Origin: Portunus trituberculatus
Lineage: Eukaryota; Arthropoda; Malacostraca; Decapoda; Portunidae
Direction of reading: 5' to 3'
Assembly (NCBI RefSeq): GCF_017591435.1
Contig: NC_059268.1
Span: forward strand, 17,611,684-17,675,683
DNA length: 64,000 bases
Shown here: in pieces, positions 23,545-36,109 of the stretch
Layout of the letters: each line of letters begins with the position of its first letter
Position numbering within the stretch: the first letter of the stretch is position 1
Position numbers and translations under genes: made by a program
The notes under the pieces: model-generated
The model's database searches: none
What the model saw: the letters and a program-made list of their open reading frames with translations, nothing else
What the model was told of the DNA's origin: nothing

Positions 23545-23841
23545 CGTATTCTCAAACACTTCTTTGCTTCACCTCTATTTCAAAAACCTCTATCTTAATT
23601 TACACGAATTTTTGAAGATATTTTTAGTTCTATATGCAGAATAATATTTGCTTCACCTTCTCTATTTCAAAAGCCTTTATTTAAATTTACACGAGTTTTT
23701 CAAGGTGTTTTTACAGTTCTACAGGCAAAAAGACAAGATTTCTATTATATTAACTGGAGAAATACTCTTAAAATCCCGGCTAATCAGCTCTGTGGCCTTG
23801 GAAAATAGTAGTGGTGAGTGAACAGAGCGTTTCTGAATACA
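23545..23841 (+). mobile_element. Family B MITE with partial internal duplication
   Basis: Starts CGTATTCTCAAACACTTCTT. About 95 bp later the left part recurs (TTGCTTCACCTTCTCTATTT...TTACACGAGTTTTTCAAGG). It ends GAGCGTTTCTGAATAC. At about 297 bp it is longer than other unnested copies because of this duplication. Confidence 0.85.
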
Positions 23842-24011
23842 GGGCTAAGGATCCTGCATGTCAGTTGTAACTCAACACTAAATACTTGACACTTCATGAT
23901 TGTGAGAAGAAACTGATCTGCACGGTTAATGACTCACTATTTTGACGCCCTACATTTGAGAGCCAGACAGTTCTACCCACACTCTGTCCTGCCGGCCTGC
24001 GTGCACCATTC

Positions 24012-24906
<895 letters not shown>

Positions 24907-25348
24907 TCACACATATATTTTAACAATTTCGGTAAGAACAGGAATGTGAGATGTGTTTTATTACGAAAAAGTAAAATTGAGATTAAATAAAGTATTGATA
25001 CACACACACCCTCGGGCACGCTATCCTTCAGTGTGCAACAAATGAACAAGAGGAACAAAGCTGAAAGTAAAGAATATGAGAAACAACGAGTCTAGAGTTT
25101 GCCTTATGAAGTCCAGGCGCCTGTTTCTGGGGAAGCCTTCATGCCGAGGAAGGTAATTTGAAAGCCACGAATGTTTCAAACGATGAGGAGTGAGGTGCAT
25201 CAGCTATGAAGGCAGCTGTCCGTGTCACTACCTACGGGCCAACTCTACCTGGGAACACTCAAGAGCTTCATCACAATTAGACTTCAAGGTTAAGTTTACG
25301 TAACTGGTCGTTGTTATGTGGACGAATGTTTGTGATCAGTTTGCAGTA

Positions 25349-25559
25349 TTAACCCCTTCCATACTAGGACACATTTATACCTTGAGATAAGACCATTTCA
25401 TTGACATTAGGAAGGATCTATGGAGGTGAGAAGATTAATGGCCACAGTCTTCACTCTTTTTTATCCCACATATAAGTTTCTGAAGCTGTATAAAATCATT
25501 AAAATATATATAGTAAGCAGAATGAATGTGGAAACGCGTCATGGAACTGAAGGGGTTAA
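25349..25559 (+). mobile_element. Family A MITE, copy 8
   Basis: TTAACCCCTTCCATACTAGG and GGAACTGAAGGGGTTAA ends. The segment just after the left end is shortened, and a small ATAT expansion sits near 25500. Confidence 0.93.
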
Positions 25560-26720
25560 AGGTCCTGGCTGTGGTGACATTGTGACGAATGCATATGTTT
25601 GTGTTCACTGTGAATCTGGTATTTGAATATTTACTTGACAGACGATGAAACACAAACAAAAATAATGAAGGATGCAAAACAAAGATTCATAAAAGTGCAA
25701 GAATTGATTTAGTTATTGATTAAACGTCATGTGAAGTCTTCGAGAGTGAGTCAGTCAGCTGGTGCTTCCAAGGTTACCCATTTTTACGCATGTTAGAAGT
25801 CTTTTTCTGTCGCCATGAAATAAACTGTTTCCTGACGAAGTTTGTCTTGTAATAACCTGCGCTACTTGTAAGGTCAGGGGGAATGTTACTTGCAGATTGC
25901 CAATGAAATGAAGAAAAAAAATCTAAATCCTTGTCCTGCATGATGATGATGATGATGATGATAATAGATGATATTGATGTTGATGATGATAATGATAATA
26001 ATGATGATATTCGACAAAGAACTTATTCACTACTATGACCAACCTTTGTTAACATTCACAATACTGTAAAAGAAAAAAAAAACTTTGCATGAAGACAAAA
26101 GAGAAAGAACAAGAAATAAATTTAGACTTTTTAACCTGCAAAACTACTTAGGAGACAGCAATACAGTAATAAACGTCTTAAAAAATCATAATTGGAGAAC
26201 AGTATCTAACAGTGAAAGGGCTAAAGAAAATTGTAAATGTGTGTGACAGACTTCAACACACAACAGTATACGCGACCAGCTGTGCTACACCTAAACTTGA
26301 GGTGTAGTGTAGCGGTTTACATAACTATCACTTTCTATCAATGACCGACGGGTGTGAATGATGCGCGAGTGTGTGAGAGTGTGGTGCTGTCTGGGCCACC
26401 TGTGCGGGACTGTGGGTCAGGTATGTAGATAGGGAGATAGTTAAATAGAGGCGTGTGAAGGACAATGCGGCGGGTCAGTGAGCAGTGGTGTGAAAGCGAC
26501 GGTCCTTCATTACGGATCCCACATGCAGAACGCGATATCCCTTGTGAGGTGTGAGTGCCAATGTGCCAGTGGACGCCGGGCAGAGATTGAAGGACACTCG
26601 CAATAAGTAGCCTTCCCAGACACAACGCGGCGGCCCAGTAATCAATGTTTCTGGGTGGACGGAAGAGAGTACCGGGCAGACTCATTCTCCAGGACAGGTT
26701 GAGGAAAGCAAGCCGAGACT
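25560..26720. other. Mostly unique stretch, no gene seen
   Basis: Contains a short GAT/GATAAT run at about 25940-26010. The longest minus-strand frame (about 26338-26685) has no family features that I recognise. Confidence 0.35.
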
Positions 26721-26910
26721 GGTATTCTTAAACACATCGAGATCTTATGGGGACTATTTTCAAACCCCATGGATATGATAGGCCGTGTTTACAAAGGTGT
26801 TTTTTCGTATCGTGCAGAATTCTGGGTAAAATATTATTTGAAGCATCCTTTAAATCTTCACTGATATCCATTACAGTTGAAAATAAAGGTGAAGCGTTAG
26901 AACGTTGACG
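26721..26910 (-). mobile_element. Family B MITE, highly diverged copy
   Basis: GGTATTCTTAAACACATCGA, then GGGGACTATTTTCAAA and GGTGAAGCGTTAGAACGTT preserve the order of family B motifs. Identity is low, so the assignment is tentative. Confidence 0.45.
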
Positions 26911-26985
26911 AGTACTAGGGGAAAAGTGACATGGTGAGGGCTACAAAAGAGACATCATGGTGTTGGCCACGCGTCGCGACAGTGT

Positions 26986-27306
26986 TCGGTGGTGGTGGTG
27001 GTGGTGGTGGTGGTGGCTGGCAGGCCCGTGAAGCATTGGAAGACTGGAGGTATGACGAGGGTGGTGCTACGTGTGTGGGGAGATTTAAATTGTCTGCAAC
27101 ACTGATCGCACCTGCAAGACTACGCCACCACCATCACCACCACCACCACCAATGTCATCACCACTACCAAGTCTCACGGTAATTTCTCGTTTGAAGATGT
27201 ATCGCACGCTCACGTAAATCTATCTGGAGCCAAAAGATCTTGTGCTTTTAAGTTCAGTTCTAAGATTTTCACCACTACCACCACCACCACCACCACCACC
27301 ACCACC
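26986..27306. repeat. (GGT)n and (CCA)n short arrays
   Basis: GGT at about 26988-27016, CAC near 27125-27152 and about 12 CCA units at 27270-27306. The GGT and CCA runs are complementary. Confidence 0.88.
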
Positions 27307-27571
27307 ATTACTCCTACTACTAAAGGTGATATTACTCTTTGACTTCTACAAGATGGTCTGCTGCGGTGTTAAAGTACAGAAACCTCAGTTAAAACGTCAC
27401 TTCTGTGGTGTACAGTGCATCCAGCCACGCCGAGGCCACGCAACACACGCATTGGGAGGCAAAGGTCATCTTGGATACACCTGTGGGTAGCTCAGCCCGG
27501 GATCAGCTGAGGCACGTGCCACTAAAAGGACCTTCACATAATGCAGAAGTAGAAGAAGAAAAATAGAAGTA

Positions 27572-27576
<5 letters not shown>

Positions 27577-27662
<86 letters not shown>
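27577..27662. repeat. (GA)n microsatellite
   Basis: About 43 GA units. Confidence 0.97.
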
Positions 27663-27665
<3 letters not shown>

Positions 27666-28090
27666 CTTTCCCACCTGTACCCGCGTTGCTCAGCTGCTCA
27701 GTAATCACCTTAGTGTCACGAGAGGCGCATCTTCCGTCACGTGGGTTGCAGGTGGGGTGAGGGACGCCGCACCGGAGGAAGGAGCGAGAGGAGGAGGGAA
27801 CGGAGAAAGAGAGAGAGAACGAGAAAACAAGAGAAGGGAACAAAAGAATAAAGTTTCCAGCACCTTTCACAAACACTCAGTACACACCAGTCAAGGTCAT
27901 TTGCAAAACTCTAGGCTTTTTAAGCTTCAGCTGCATCGATCACTATTCAAATTAACTCAATCTTTTTATTCATGTTGCTTGTCTTAATTGCAGTGTGCAG
28001 CTCTATGTGGCTTTGCTTTGTTGTTTTGTTTTTCTCAGGTGTATCAAATAATCAATTCATATCAGATTTTTTTTTCTTTTAATGCAGTAA

Positions 28091-28139
28091 GAGGGGAAGC
28101 CGGCTAAGGGCAACACAACATTGAAAAAAAAAAAAAGGT
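28091..28139 (+). repeat. Dispersed repeat C, 5' part
   Basis: GAGGGGAAGCCGGCTAAGGG followed by CAACA and an A run. The same lead-in occurs at about 39640 and 50845. It abuts the tandem array that follows. Confidence 0.7.
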
Positions 28140-28140
28140 A

Positions 28141-28800
28141 CGTGTTTCTGTGAAGATGAAAAATTCGTGGCCAACACACACAAGAAAGAAATAAGAAAAA
28201 AACAAAATGCCGCACTTGGTTGCCATTTCTCTCAAAAAAGTCTAGAACAAATGTCTTGAAACCTTAGCAAGTCAGTTCATTAATAATTTCAGAGACGTGT
28301 TTCTATAAAGATCTAAAAAAACTCGTGTCCCCTCCCCCCCCCCCAAAAAAAAAGGCCTACTTCATAGCCAGTTTCCTAAAAAAATCTGGTACAAATGTCT
28401 TGAAATCTTAGTTAGTCAATTCGTCAATAATTTTGCATACGTGTTTTTGTGAAGATGAAAGACTCGTGGCCAAAACACACATAAAAAAAAAAAGAACAAG
28501 AAAAAAAAAAAAAAAAAAAAAAAGGACCAACTTGACTGCCAGTTCCCTTAAAAAAATCTGGAATAAATGTCTTGAAACCTTAGTCAGTCAAATTCATCAA
28601 TAATTTCGGATACGTGTTTCTATGAAGATAGAAAAAAAAAAAAAAAAAAATAAATAAATAAATAAAAACTCTTGCCCCTCCCCCCAAAAAGGCCCACTTG
28701 ACTGCCAGTTCCCTCAAAAAGTCTTGAAATCTTAGTCAGTCAATCCATCAATAATTTCGACTACGTGTTCCTGTGAAGATGAAAAACTCGTGGCCAAGGT
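28141..28800 (+). repeat. Tandem array of about 150-bp units (repeat C body)
   Basis: Units begin CGTGTTTCTGTGAAGATGAA near 28141, 28296, 28440 and 28613, with a partial fifth at 28764. Each continues ACTCGTGGCC, an A-rich run, GGCCCACTTGACTGCCAGTT, AAATGTCTTGAAACC and AGTCAGTCAATTCATCAATA. The A runs vary most between units. Confidence 0.88.
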
Positions 28801-28959
28801 GAATTTCATAAAAGGGGAAGGTAACACGATTGACTAATTATGCCTTTAAATCAATTAGCATTACCTTCACTTTACCTTTGCTTCTGAGTACTGTACGAAA
28901 CTTTTCTCTTTATTCACATTTATATTTTTTCAGGATACTTTCACGTTGCATTCTTCCCT

Positions 28960-29240
28960 CGTGTTTTTCTCTTCTGCATGTTTTCGTCTTCCCTTGATTG
29001 AGCGTGGAAGTGGAAGTGGAAGTGGAAGTGAGTGAGTGAGTGAGTGAGTGAGGGAGTGAGTGAGTGAGTGTAGCAGGTTACTCACATCCCATTCCTTTCT
29101 CTCAGATTTTTTTTCTTTCTCTCTTCTGTATGTATTTTTCTTCCTTTGATTAAGTGTAGATGTGGGAGTGAGTGAGTGAGTGAGTGAGTGAGTGAGTGAA
29201 AGCGTGAGTAAGTGAGAGAGAGAATGAGCGAGTGAGCGAG
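28960..29240. repeat. Duplicated segment with (GTGA)n arrays
   Basis: Two similar blocks (about 28968-29060 and 29118-29240) each hold TTTTTCTTC/CTTCTGTATGT-like sequence, CTTTGATT(A/G)AG and then a GTGA tetranucleotide array. Confidence 0.75.
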
Positions 29241-29556
29241 CGAGTAAATATATGCAGCAAATCATTTATGAACCACACACAAACTCTGACAAGCACCAAT
29301 CCCATCAATACAATGTCCCTGCACCACAAGAGTTAAACAGGACAATCAAGATACAAGGGATTTATAAAACAAGGTACCACAGACTGCATTCCCTCGCCCC
29401 TATCGTCTCTCGCTCCCTCTTTATGCCTCCTGTTGCTTCTTCTCTCCCTTTACACACTAACGAGGCCCGGCAGAGACCTAGTGAATAAAGAGTAGAGTTT
29501 GTCCTTCACTGAGTGCTAATGACTTGTTTTGATTACCACTGACCTGATGAAAAGTA

Positions 29557-29926
29557 CGGGGGGGAAGGGAAGGGAAGGGAAGGGAAGGGGAGGTTGGGAG
29601 AGGAGGGGGAGGGAAGCGAAGAAGGGGAAGAAAGGGAAGGGAAGAGAAGAAATAGCAGGAGAGGGGAGGGGAAGGAAGGGAAGGAAGGGAAGGAAAGGAA
29701 AGGGGGGAAGGAAGGGAAGAAAAGGGAAGGGAAGGGAAGTTAAGGGAAGAAATAGAAGGAGAGGGGAGGGGAAGGAAGGGAAGAAGGGAAGGGAAAGGAA
29801 GAAGAGGAAAAGAGAGAAGGTGAGAGAAGAGGAGGGGAAGAGGGATGAGAAGGGAAGGAGAAGAAGGAAGGGAAAGAAAGGGAAGGGAAGGGAAGGGCAT
29901 GAGAGGGAAGAGAAAGGGGAAGAAAC
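29557..29926. repeat. (GGGAA)n polypurine block
   Basis: About 370 bp of almost pure purine built on GGGAA and GGAA. A longer duplicated segment, GAAGAAATAG(C/A)AGGAGAGG, occurs at about 29644 and 29748. Long Glu/Lys/Arg/Gly and Leu/Pro/Ser frames are artefacts. Confidence 0.95.
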
Positions 29927-30078
29927 TCTATATAAATCATGCTTTGTTCTTATTTGTGGTCTCCCGGGATAAAAAAAAATGTAAAAAGGAAATTTCCAAC
30001 GAGTGTGGTGTAATTCTATCATCGTGGCAGTATTTTTTTTCTTTATCACCAGTAACGTTTCAAAATATGGCGTAAGTT

Positions 30079-30148
30079 ATCACCACCACCACAACCACCA
30101 CCACCACCACCACCACAACCACAACCAACACCACCACCACCACCACCA
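30079..30148. repeat. (CAC)n degenerate array
   Basis: CAC and CAA triplets for about 70 bp. Confidence 0.85.
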
Positions 30149-30671
30149 GCATGGCACCACCAGCATCAAAGAGGAGGAAAGAAAGACAAGAATCGGCGAC
30201 CTTCACACACTCTATTGACGTTCAAGACACAAAGCGGCGGGAGTTGATCACCAGCGGGGCATTCAATAAGGCAGTGCTCACTTCCTGCCACTACAAATAC
30301 GCCGTCCCCGGGCTGGACATCAATATGCATTATGTCTTGTGTCTTGTTTGTTACTAAAGCACCAGGTTCTCTAATGCTAATCACTGCGCCCGCCGCCACA
30401 AACACCAAACACTCAGCATTACAATCACCCGGCGGCTTTCATTCCACATGTAGGGTGAGCTCGACGCCACGCCTTACTTGGTGAAAGCGCCGCTCATGCA
30501 TAGACAATCACTGCATGCCTCCTTTACACAGATACATGAATATTGCTGGATAACACTAAAGGGATGAGAGTAAGGTACAGTTTGGCAAGCACAGCAGGCG
30601 TGAAGAGCGGCGGTAAGACATGTGCCTAATGCTATCCTCACACTCACTTTGAAATGCTCCACCTGCCACAC

Positions 30672-30673
<2 letters not shown>
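30149..30673. other. GC-richer unique stretch, no gene seen
   Basis: Overlapping open frames of 68 codons on the plus strand (30151-30357) and 80 codons on the minus strand (30166-30408) occur here. Neither resembles a known family, and no splice pattern favours one. Confidence 0.3.

Positions 30674-30743
<70 letters not shown>
30674..30743. repeat. (GA)n microsatellite
   Basis: About 35 GA units. Confidence 0.97.
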
Positions 30744-30745
<2 letters not shown>

Positions 30746-30852
30746 CTACTAGTATATTGTTGACTTTATACTCGTACTCTCCCTTTTAAAACAAACATAA
30801 TTATATTTTCTTATCATTACATTTTTATTTCCAACTAAAAATCAATCGTCGT

Positions 30853-31051
30853 GGTACCCTTCAATACCACGACGCGTTCTCATATTCATTTTGCTTACTA
30901 TTTGGTGATTTTATACAGCTTCAGAAACTCATGCGGGGATTAAAATAGCGAAGACTGTGACCATAAATCTTGTGACCTCAATAGACCCTTCCTAGTGTCA
31001 ATAAAACCGTCTCATCACACCCAAAACTCATGGTAAGAAAGCGTCCTTAGG
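30853..31051 (-). mobile_element. Family A MITE, copy 9, degenerate ends
   Basis: Reverse orientation: TCATATTCATTTTGCTTACT, TTTATACAGCTTCAGAAACT and CACACCCAAAACTCATGGTA are clear. Both terminal repeats are eroded (GTACCCTTCAATACCACGAC at one side), and no TTAA remains. Confidence 0.85.
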
Positions 31052-31579
31052 ACTTATCTTGGGTGTGGCTGGAGGCGCCGGACAGTAGCTGAGACACAGG
31101 CAATGTACACCTGAATGGACTATCTTGAATTCTGAATTACTTGAGGACCTAAATATTTTTGGAGCCTCTGTATGCAATGGCCACTTTACGCCTCACCAAG
31201 CACGTATTAACTGGCTCGCCACGGTGGACACGCAGCGAGGGGCGGTGACGTGATGGTACGAGGAACTGCTTGACACGGCCTTGCTACTGGGGTGACTCGA
31301 CTCGCGTAGACATGGTATGAGCAACTGGTGTGAATAAAGATGATGGTTACTATAGTGCTGCTCTTGCTTTTTGCTTCACTGGCGGCTACAACAATAATAA
31401 CAGCTACTACTACTTTTTTTTTTTTTTTACGGTAAGCCCTATAGCGCCTGTAGGCACTTGAAGAGTGTATTGGAAGCGCTGTTCAGTTTCCGCCCATTAG
31501 TGGCGCAGGCAATCTTATTTATAGTGGACGTCTGCCCGATCCCACGCTCACCACCTTATCCACTATGCCACCGCCTCCT
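31052..31579. other. Unique stretch, no gene seen
   Basis: Contains a short T run near 31417-31429. No supported gene. Confidence 0.35.
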
Positions 31580-31656
31580 TCTACTACTACTACTACTACT
31601 ACTACTACTAGTAGTACTACTACTACTATTATTACTATTACTATTATCAATACTAT

Positions 31657-31705
<49 letters not shown>

Positions 31706-31710
31706 GCTAT

Positions 31711-31745
<35 letters not shown>

Positions 31746-31795
31746 TTTCTACTGCTACTACCACTACCAGGAGGAGAAGGAGGAGGAGGAGGTGA
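31580..31795. repeat. (ACT)n array ending in (GGA)n
   Basis: About 190 bp of ACT triplets with ATT interruptions and one inverted AGT-AGT island, then a short GGA run. Confidence 0.93.
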
Positions 31796-31930
31796 AGAAA
31801 AGCTCACTGGTGGGACGGTGAATGCTGCAGTGTGAGTCTAAGCTGCACTTCAAAATAGGACATCTTTTGGCGGGAATTTCCTCTTATTAGTGAATTGTCT
31901 TAGGAATAACATTGATCTCCTCCATCCCCC

Positions 31931-32151
<221 letters not shown>

Positions 32152-32180
32152 AAGAGAGAGAGAGAGAGAGAGAAGACTGT

Positions 32181-32279
32181 CACCATGGTGGAGACGCATC
32201 AGCAGGTGAAGCGATTATTGCGGGGCTGGACACACAGAAAGCCACCGGCCCTGATGACATCAGCCCGCACCTGCTGAAG
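32181..32279 (+). pseudogene. Reverse transcriptase fragment of a LINE
   Basis: Thirty-three codons without a stop contain IIAGLDTQKATGPDD followed by ISPHLLK. The LD.KKATGPDGI..LLK pattern marks the N-terminal part of the reverse transcriptase domain in many non-LTR retrotransposons. The fragment has no start codon or catalytic YADD box. It is bounded by a GA array upstream and a CAGA array that begins at the very next base. This is a dead fragment; the exact clade cannot be told. Confidence 0.75.
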
Positions 32280-32395
32280 ACAGACAGAGAGACAAACAGA
32301 CACAAACAAACAAAGAGACAAACAGAGACAGACAGACAGACAGACAGAACAAAAAGACACACAAACAAACAGACAGACAGACAGACAGAGAGAAT
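32280..32395. repeat. (CAGA)n / (CAAA)n array
   Basis: Imperfect ACAGACAG and ACAAACA tetramers directly follow the reverse transcriptase fragment. Confidence 0.9.
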
Positions 32396-32715
32396 ATAAA
32401 CCCACAGAATAGATGAAAAAAAAAAAATAAAAGCTATTATTGTTGTTATGATTCGTTCCAGTGCCTGTTCACTTTTTTTGCCACCTTGTCTTGGGAAATG
32501 GTAAGAGTTGAGTGACCTTTTTCCAATCCCTCTCCTGCTTCTCATTATCGTGTTTGTCGCTGCAGTTAATATATTGTTCTTGTTAAGCAAAGCGAGAAGG
32601 AAAGCGGGGCAGGGGAGGAGGCGAAGGAATACAAAGGAATACAAAGGAAATGCAAACACCAACTGATCCTGAGATCCTTATTATTCTGTTTCGGAGAGGG
32701 ACAGGATGGTATGGA

Positions 32716-32778
32716 AGGGAGGAGGAGGAGGAGGAGGAGGAGGCAAAAGAGGAGAGATACAGAGGAATACAAAGGACG

Positions 32779-32819
<41 letters not shown>
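32716..32819. repeat. (GGA)n and (CA)n arrays
   Basis: About 9 GGA units at 32716-32742, then about 20 CA units at 32780-32819 ending at the first base before SINE-1. Confidence 0.93.
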
Positions 32820-32820
<1 letters not shown>

Positions 32821-32821
<1 letters not shown>

Positions 32822-33117
32822 CCCGGTAGCTCAGTGGTTAGAGCGCTGGCTTCACAAGCCAGAGGACCGGGGTTCGATTCCCCGACCGGGTGGAGATATT
32901 TGGGTGTGTCTCCTTTCACGTGTAGCCCCTGTTCACCTAGCAGTGAGTAGGTACGGGATGTAAATCGAGGAGTTGTGACCTTGTTGTCCCGGTGTGTGGT
33001 GTGTGCCTAGTCTCAGGCCTATCCGAAGATCGGAAATAATGAGCTCTGAGTTCGTTCCGTAGGGTAACGTCTGGCTGTCTCGTCAGAGACTGCAGCAGAT
33101 CAAAGAGTGAATTACAC
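32821..33117 (+). mobile_element. SINE-1, tRNA-Val(CAC)-like, full length
   Basis: The first 72 nt fold as a canonical tRNA. Acceptor GCCCGGT pairs with ACCGGGT, the D stem is GCTC/GAGC, and the anticodon arm CTGGC/GCCAG has loop TTCACAA (anticodon CAC). The T arm is CGGGG/CCCCG. A box TAGCTCAGTGG and B box GGTTCGATTCC are intact. About 225 bp of non-tRNA body follows (for example TTCACCTAGCAGTGAGTAGG, GATCGGAAATAATGAGCTCT), ending GTGAATTACACA. No terminator follows the tRNA part, and the acceptor stem differs from ordinary tRNA-Val as I remember it, so it is a SINE and not a tRNA gene. The same body is familiar to me from decapod sequences. Confidence 0.9.
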
Positions 33118-33152
33118 AGGTCCTTACTAAGCCGTTTGGGTAACTTTTCTAT

Positions 33153-33153
<1 letters not shown>

Positions 33154-33245
<92 letters not shown>

Positions 33246-33258
33246 ATATAAAAGGTGG

Positions 33259-33309
<51 letters not shown>

Positions 33310-33366
33310 GAGGAGGAGGAGGAGGAGGAGGAGGAGGAGGAGGAGGAGGAGGAGGAGGAGGAGGAG
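33154..33366. repeat. (GA)n, (GTA)n, (GGA)n arrays
   Basis: GA 33154-33241, AGT triplets 33261-33309, fused directly to about 19 GGA units to 33366. Confidence 0.97.
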
Positions 33367-33973
33367 GGTACACTTATCACCTGCGGTACCTTCACTGCTG
33401 AAAACCAGGTGAACTTGCTTGTGCAAATATCACTAGTCGGGCAGGTTTGGGCAGCGTTGACCTCCCCTCACCCATCCTTCCCTCCCTGAGAATGTATCCC
33501 CCCATTCCCTCCACTTCCCCTCCATTTCCCTCTCCTAGCACACAGCCTATCTTTTCCCGCTTTCCTTACCTCCCCATAGGCCTCACTAGTCTCTTACTTG
33601 CTTATCTTACTCCCCCACTACGCCTCTCCTTCCTCTTTTCTTCTCTTTTTTGTATTCTCTTCCTTTCCTTCCTTCCCCTTGTGTCCATCTTCCATTACCT
33701 TCAATTTTCTCTCCTATTCCCTACCCGTATCCTCTGGCACCCCCTGGCACCCCCCTGGCACCCTCTTAGCACCCCCATGGCATTTTCTGGCACCCTTTCC
33801 CCTCACGTTCTCTTCCCGCTTCTCCAATCTGTTTAAATCACTTTCACTTCTATCATTATTTTTCTTCTATCTACCCTTTATCTTCCCTCTCTACTGTATT
33901 TCATCCTTCTCTCCTTATTGCAGCTTTTTTTTCTCTCTCTCCAGTTTTTTTTTTTTCCACTATGCTCTCCTCG
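33367..33973. other. Pyrimidine-rich unique stretch, no gene seen
   Basis: Contains a short repeated CTGGCACCC motif (about 33737-33795). Long Pro/Leu/Ser frames come from CT-rich composition. Confidence 0.4.
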
Positions 33974-34162
33974 ACCACCACCACCACCACCACCACCACC
34001 ACCACCACCAAAACTGCAACCAATACAAGTCCACTTAATTAGTTTCTCGCTACCTGCTGTCAAGAATAATCGTCACCACCACCATCACCACCATCATCAC
34101 CATTGGCAAAACAAGACTATTGACGTCAGAATCCACCACCACCACCACCACCACCATCTATA
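33974..34162. repeat. (CCA)n arrays
   Basis: About 12 CCA units at 33974-34010, and further short CCA/CAT runs at 34072-34102 and 34134-34157. Confidence 0.88.
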
Positions 34163-34241
34163 TTACAAGGCGTGTGACGTCACCCAACACGTGGACGAAG
34201 GAGGTTTACAAGGAGAAAGGTGGAGAGTCGCCAGTGTGACA

Positions 34242-34456
34242 TTAACCCCTTCAGTACTGAGACGCATTTTTACCTTGATGTTTTTGGGTATGATTAGACG
34301 ATTCTATTTGCATTAGGAAGGGTCTATGGAGGTCAAAAGATTAATGGCAGGAGTCTTCACTATTCTAACCCCAACATATGTTTCTGAAGCTGTGTCCAAT
34401 CGCCAAACTGTAACCAGAATGAATATGGAAACGCATCCTGGTAATGAAGAGATTAC
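34242..34456 (+). mobile_element. Family A MITE, copy 10
   Basis: TTAACCCCTTCAGTACTGAG is intact at the left. The right end GGTAATGAAGAGATTAC is eroded. The middle ATTAGGAAGGGTCTATGGAG is exact. Confidence 0.92.
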
Positions 34457-35128
34457 TAATGAGATGTAGCGAGGCGAGGTGACGTGAGATGAGGTGAGAG
34501 ACAACTTGCAGGTGAAATAAGATGAAGAAATGTGAGGTATGAGAAGAAATGAGATGAAAAAAAATTGAGGCAAAAAGCACAGAAGGTAAAATGAAAATAT
34601 GATATGGAATTAAGAGAAAAAATAAATAAACGAGAGAAAGGAGGAATAGAGAGAAAAAAAGATGAGAAGAGAGAAGCCCACAGCAAATCAACAGAAATGA
34701 AAATGAGAAAAGAGTGACAGAGAGAAAAAAAGAAAAAAATTAGACAAATAAGAAAAAAACAAGGAAGGAAAAAAGAGAAAAATTAAAAAGTAAAAGAAAA
34801 GAGAAGAAGATTTGGAAGAGGGAAATTGTACAAGGGATTAGTAAAGATGAGAGGGAGGAGTGAGGGAAGGGAGAGGAGAGGGATGGGAAGAGAAGTGAGG
34901 GGAGAGTGAAGGGGAGTGAGAGAGCAAGTTGATTTAAATGGAATGTCCTCCCCGTGGCCTTTCCCTTCACAATGCCCCATCCCACGTGAGATTCATCCCC
35001 TCTCCCTCCCCTCTCCTTCCCCTTCCCTCCTACCAACAACTCCCCTTCCTCACCCCTCACACTCCCTTCCACCTCTCCCCTTCCTCTCCCTCTCCTCTCA
35101 ACTTTTTTTCGAGCTTCCTTCACGCCCA

Positions 35129-35170
<42 letters not shown>

Positions 35171-35827
35171 TCCTTAGTGTTTTTTTTTTTTATCTTCTCT
35201 ATTTCCTTCCTTCAGTATTCTCTCTTTTAGTGTTCTCCTTTTTCTTCTCTCTTTCATTTTCTCTCACTTCTTTTCTCTCCCTCTCTTTCTCCTCCCACAT
35301 TCCTCTTCTTCCCTGAACCTTCCTTATCCTCTAATTCTTCTATTCCTCCTTTATTGTGTCTATCTTTTTGTTCTTTCATTTCCTTTTCCATGAGATCCAC
35401 GTTTTTTTTCCTAATTCCTACTCTTCGTCAACATTTTCTCTTATCTCCTTTCTCCTCTTTATTTGACCTATCTTCTTACTCCTTCATTCTCTCTTCTGTT
35501 CTCTTCATTCCCTCTCTTCGTCAACTTTTCTCTCTCCATCTCTCTTACTGTAGCTTATTTATTTTCTTTTATTCACCCTAGTGTGGTTTGTTTTTATGTG
35601 ACAACAGAAAACACGCATTTGAAACCAGTGTAATTCATGTGTTTATTGTAAGTACAGAGTGTTCATTGTAATTTGCGTAATAACCACTTTGGAGGATCAT
35701 AAAACATCTGAATCTGAATCTTAATATAAATCTCTCCTCTTCTCATGTTCTCCTATTGTCACTTCAAAATTTCTCCTACAATTGAATGATTAGGAAGTTG
35801 CTGTTAAGATGTTGCCTTTTTTTTTTT
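34457..35827. other. Purine-rich then pyrimidine-rich stretch, no gene seen
   Basis: GAGATGA/GAAAA-rich to about 34930, then TTCCTC-rich with a CT array at about 35131-35168. Near 35690-35735 the sequence GGATCATAAAACATCTGAATC followed by TGAATC repeats resembles a LINE 3' tail, but is too short to call. Confidence 0.4.
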
Positions 35828-35976
35828 ATATCATATTTGCTTTTCACGGGAATTTATGGGCCAAAGAGGATACTTTTTTGGGGTACCTCCTATCTCGAAG
35901 CCCATCCGCTAGGAAACCGTTGCCCCGAGTGAGGAAGCCCAACCTACACTCGGACCGTGGACAGGATTCAAACCCG
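35828..35976 (-). mobile_element. SINE-2 copy, head truncated
   Basis: The minus-strand body and 3' end are intact, with a T run (A tail) at 35818-35829. The head is lost upstream of the B-box region (GGTTTGAATCC remnant). Confidence 0.87.
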
Positions 35977-36109
35977 AGCTTATTATTTCTGTATTTCCTG
36001 GTAGAGATGTAATATAAGCTGGGTTCTTTTTTTTTGTTAATCTGTTTTTATTTACGTTTAAGGGTTAGGCTTTAGGTAAATAATCCGTCTCCTCCTCCTC
36101 TTCCTCCTC

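Noticed and set aside
28091..28800. CRISPR-like spaced repeat
   Set aside because: The repeated parts make up whole 150-bp units without unique spacers of constant size. This is ordinary eukaryotic tandem repetition.
30151..30408. Overlapping 68- and 80-codon frames in GC-richer DNA
   Set aside because: They oppose each other on the two strands. Neither matches a family that I know, and one starts in a CAC-rich run.
32821..32892. Perfect tRNA-Val(CAC) cloverleaf
   Set aside because: It continues into a roughly 225-bp non-tRNA body with no Pol III terminator and an atypical acceptor stem, so it is the head of SINE-1 and not a tRNA gene.
32706..32963. Plus-strand frame containing VAQWLERWLHKPEDRG
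   Set aside because: This is the translation of the SINE-1 tRNA head, a familiar false protein.
35690..35735. ATAAAACATCTGAATCTGAATC, like a LINE 3' tail
   Set aside because: Only two or three hexamers and no element upstream. Mentioned in the region entry only.
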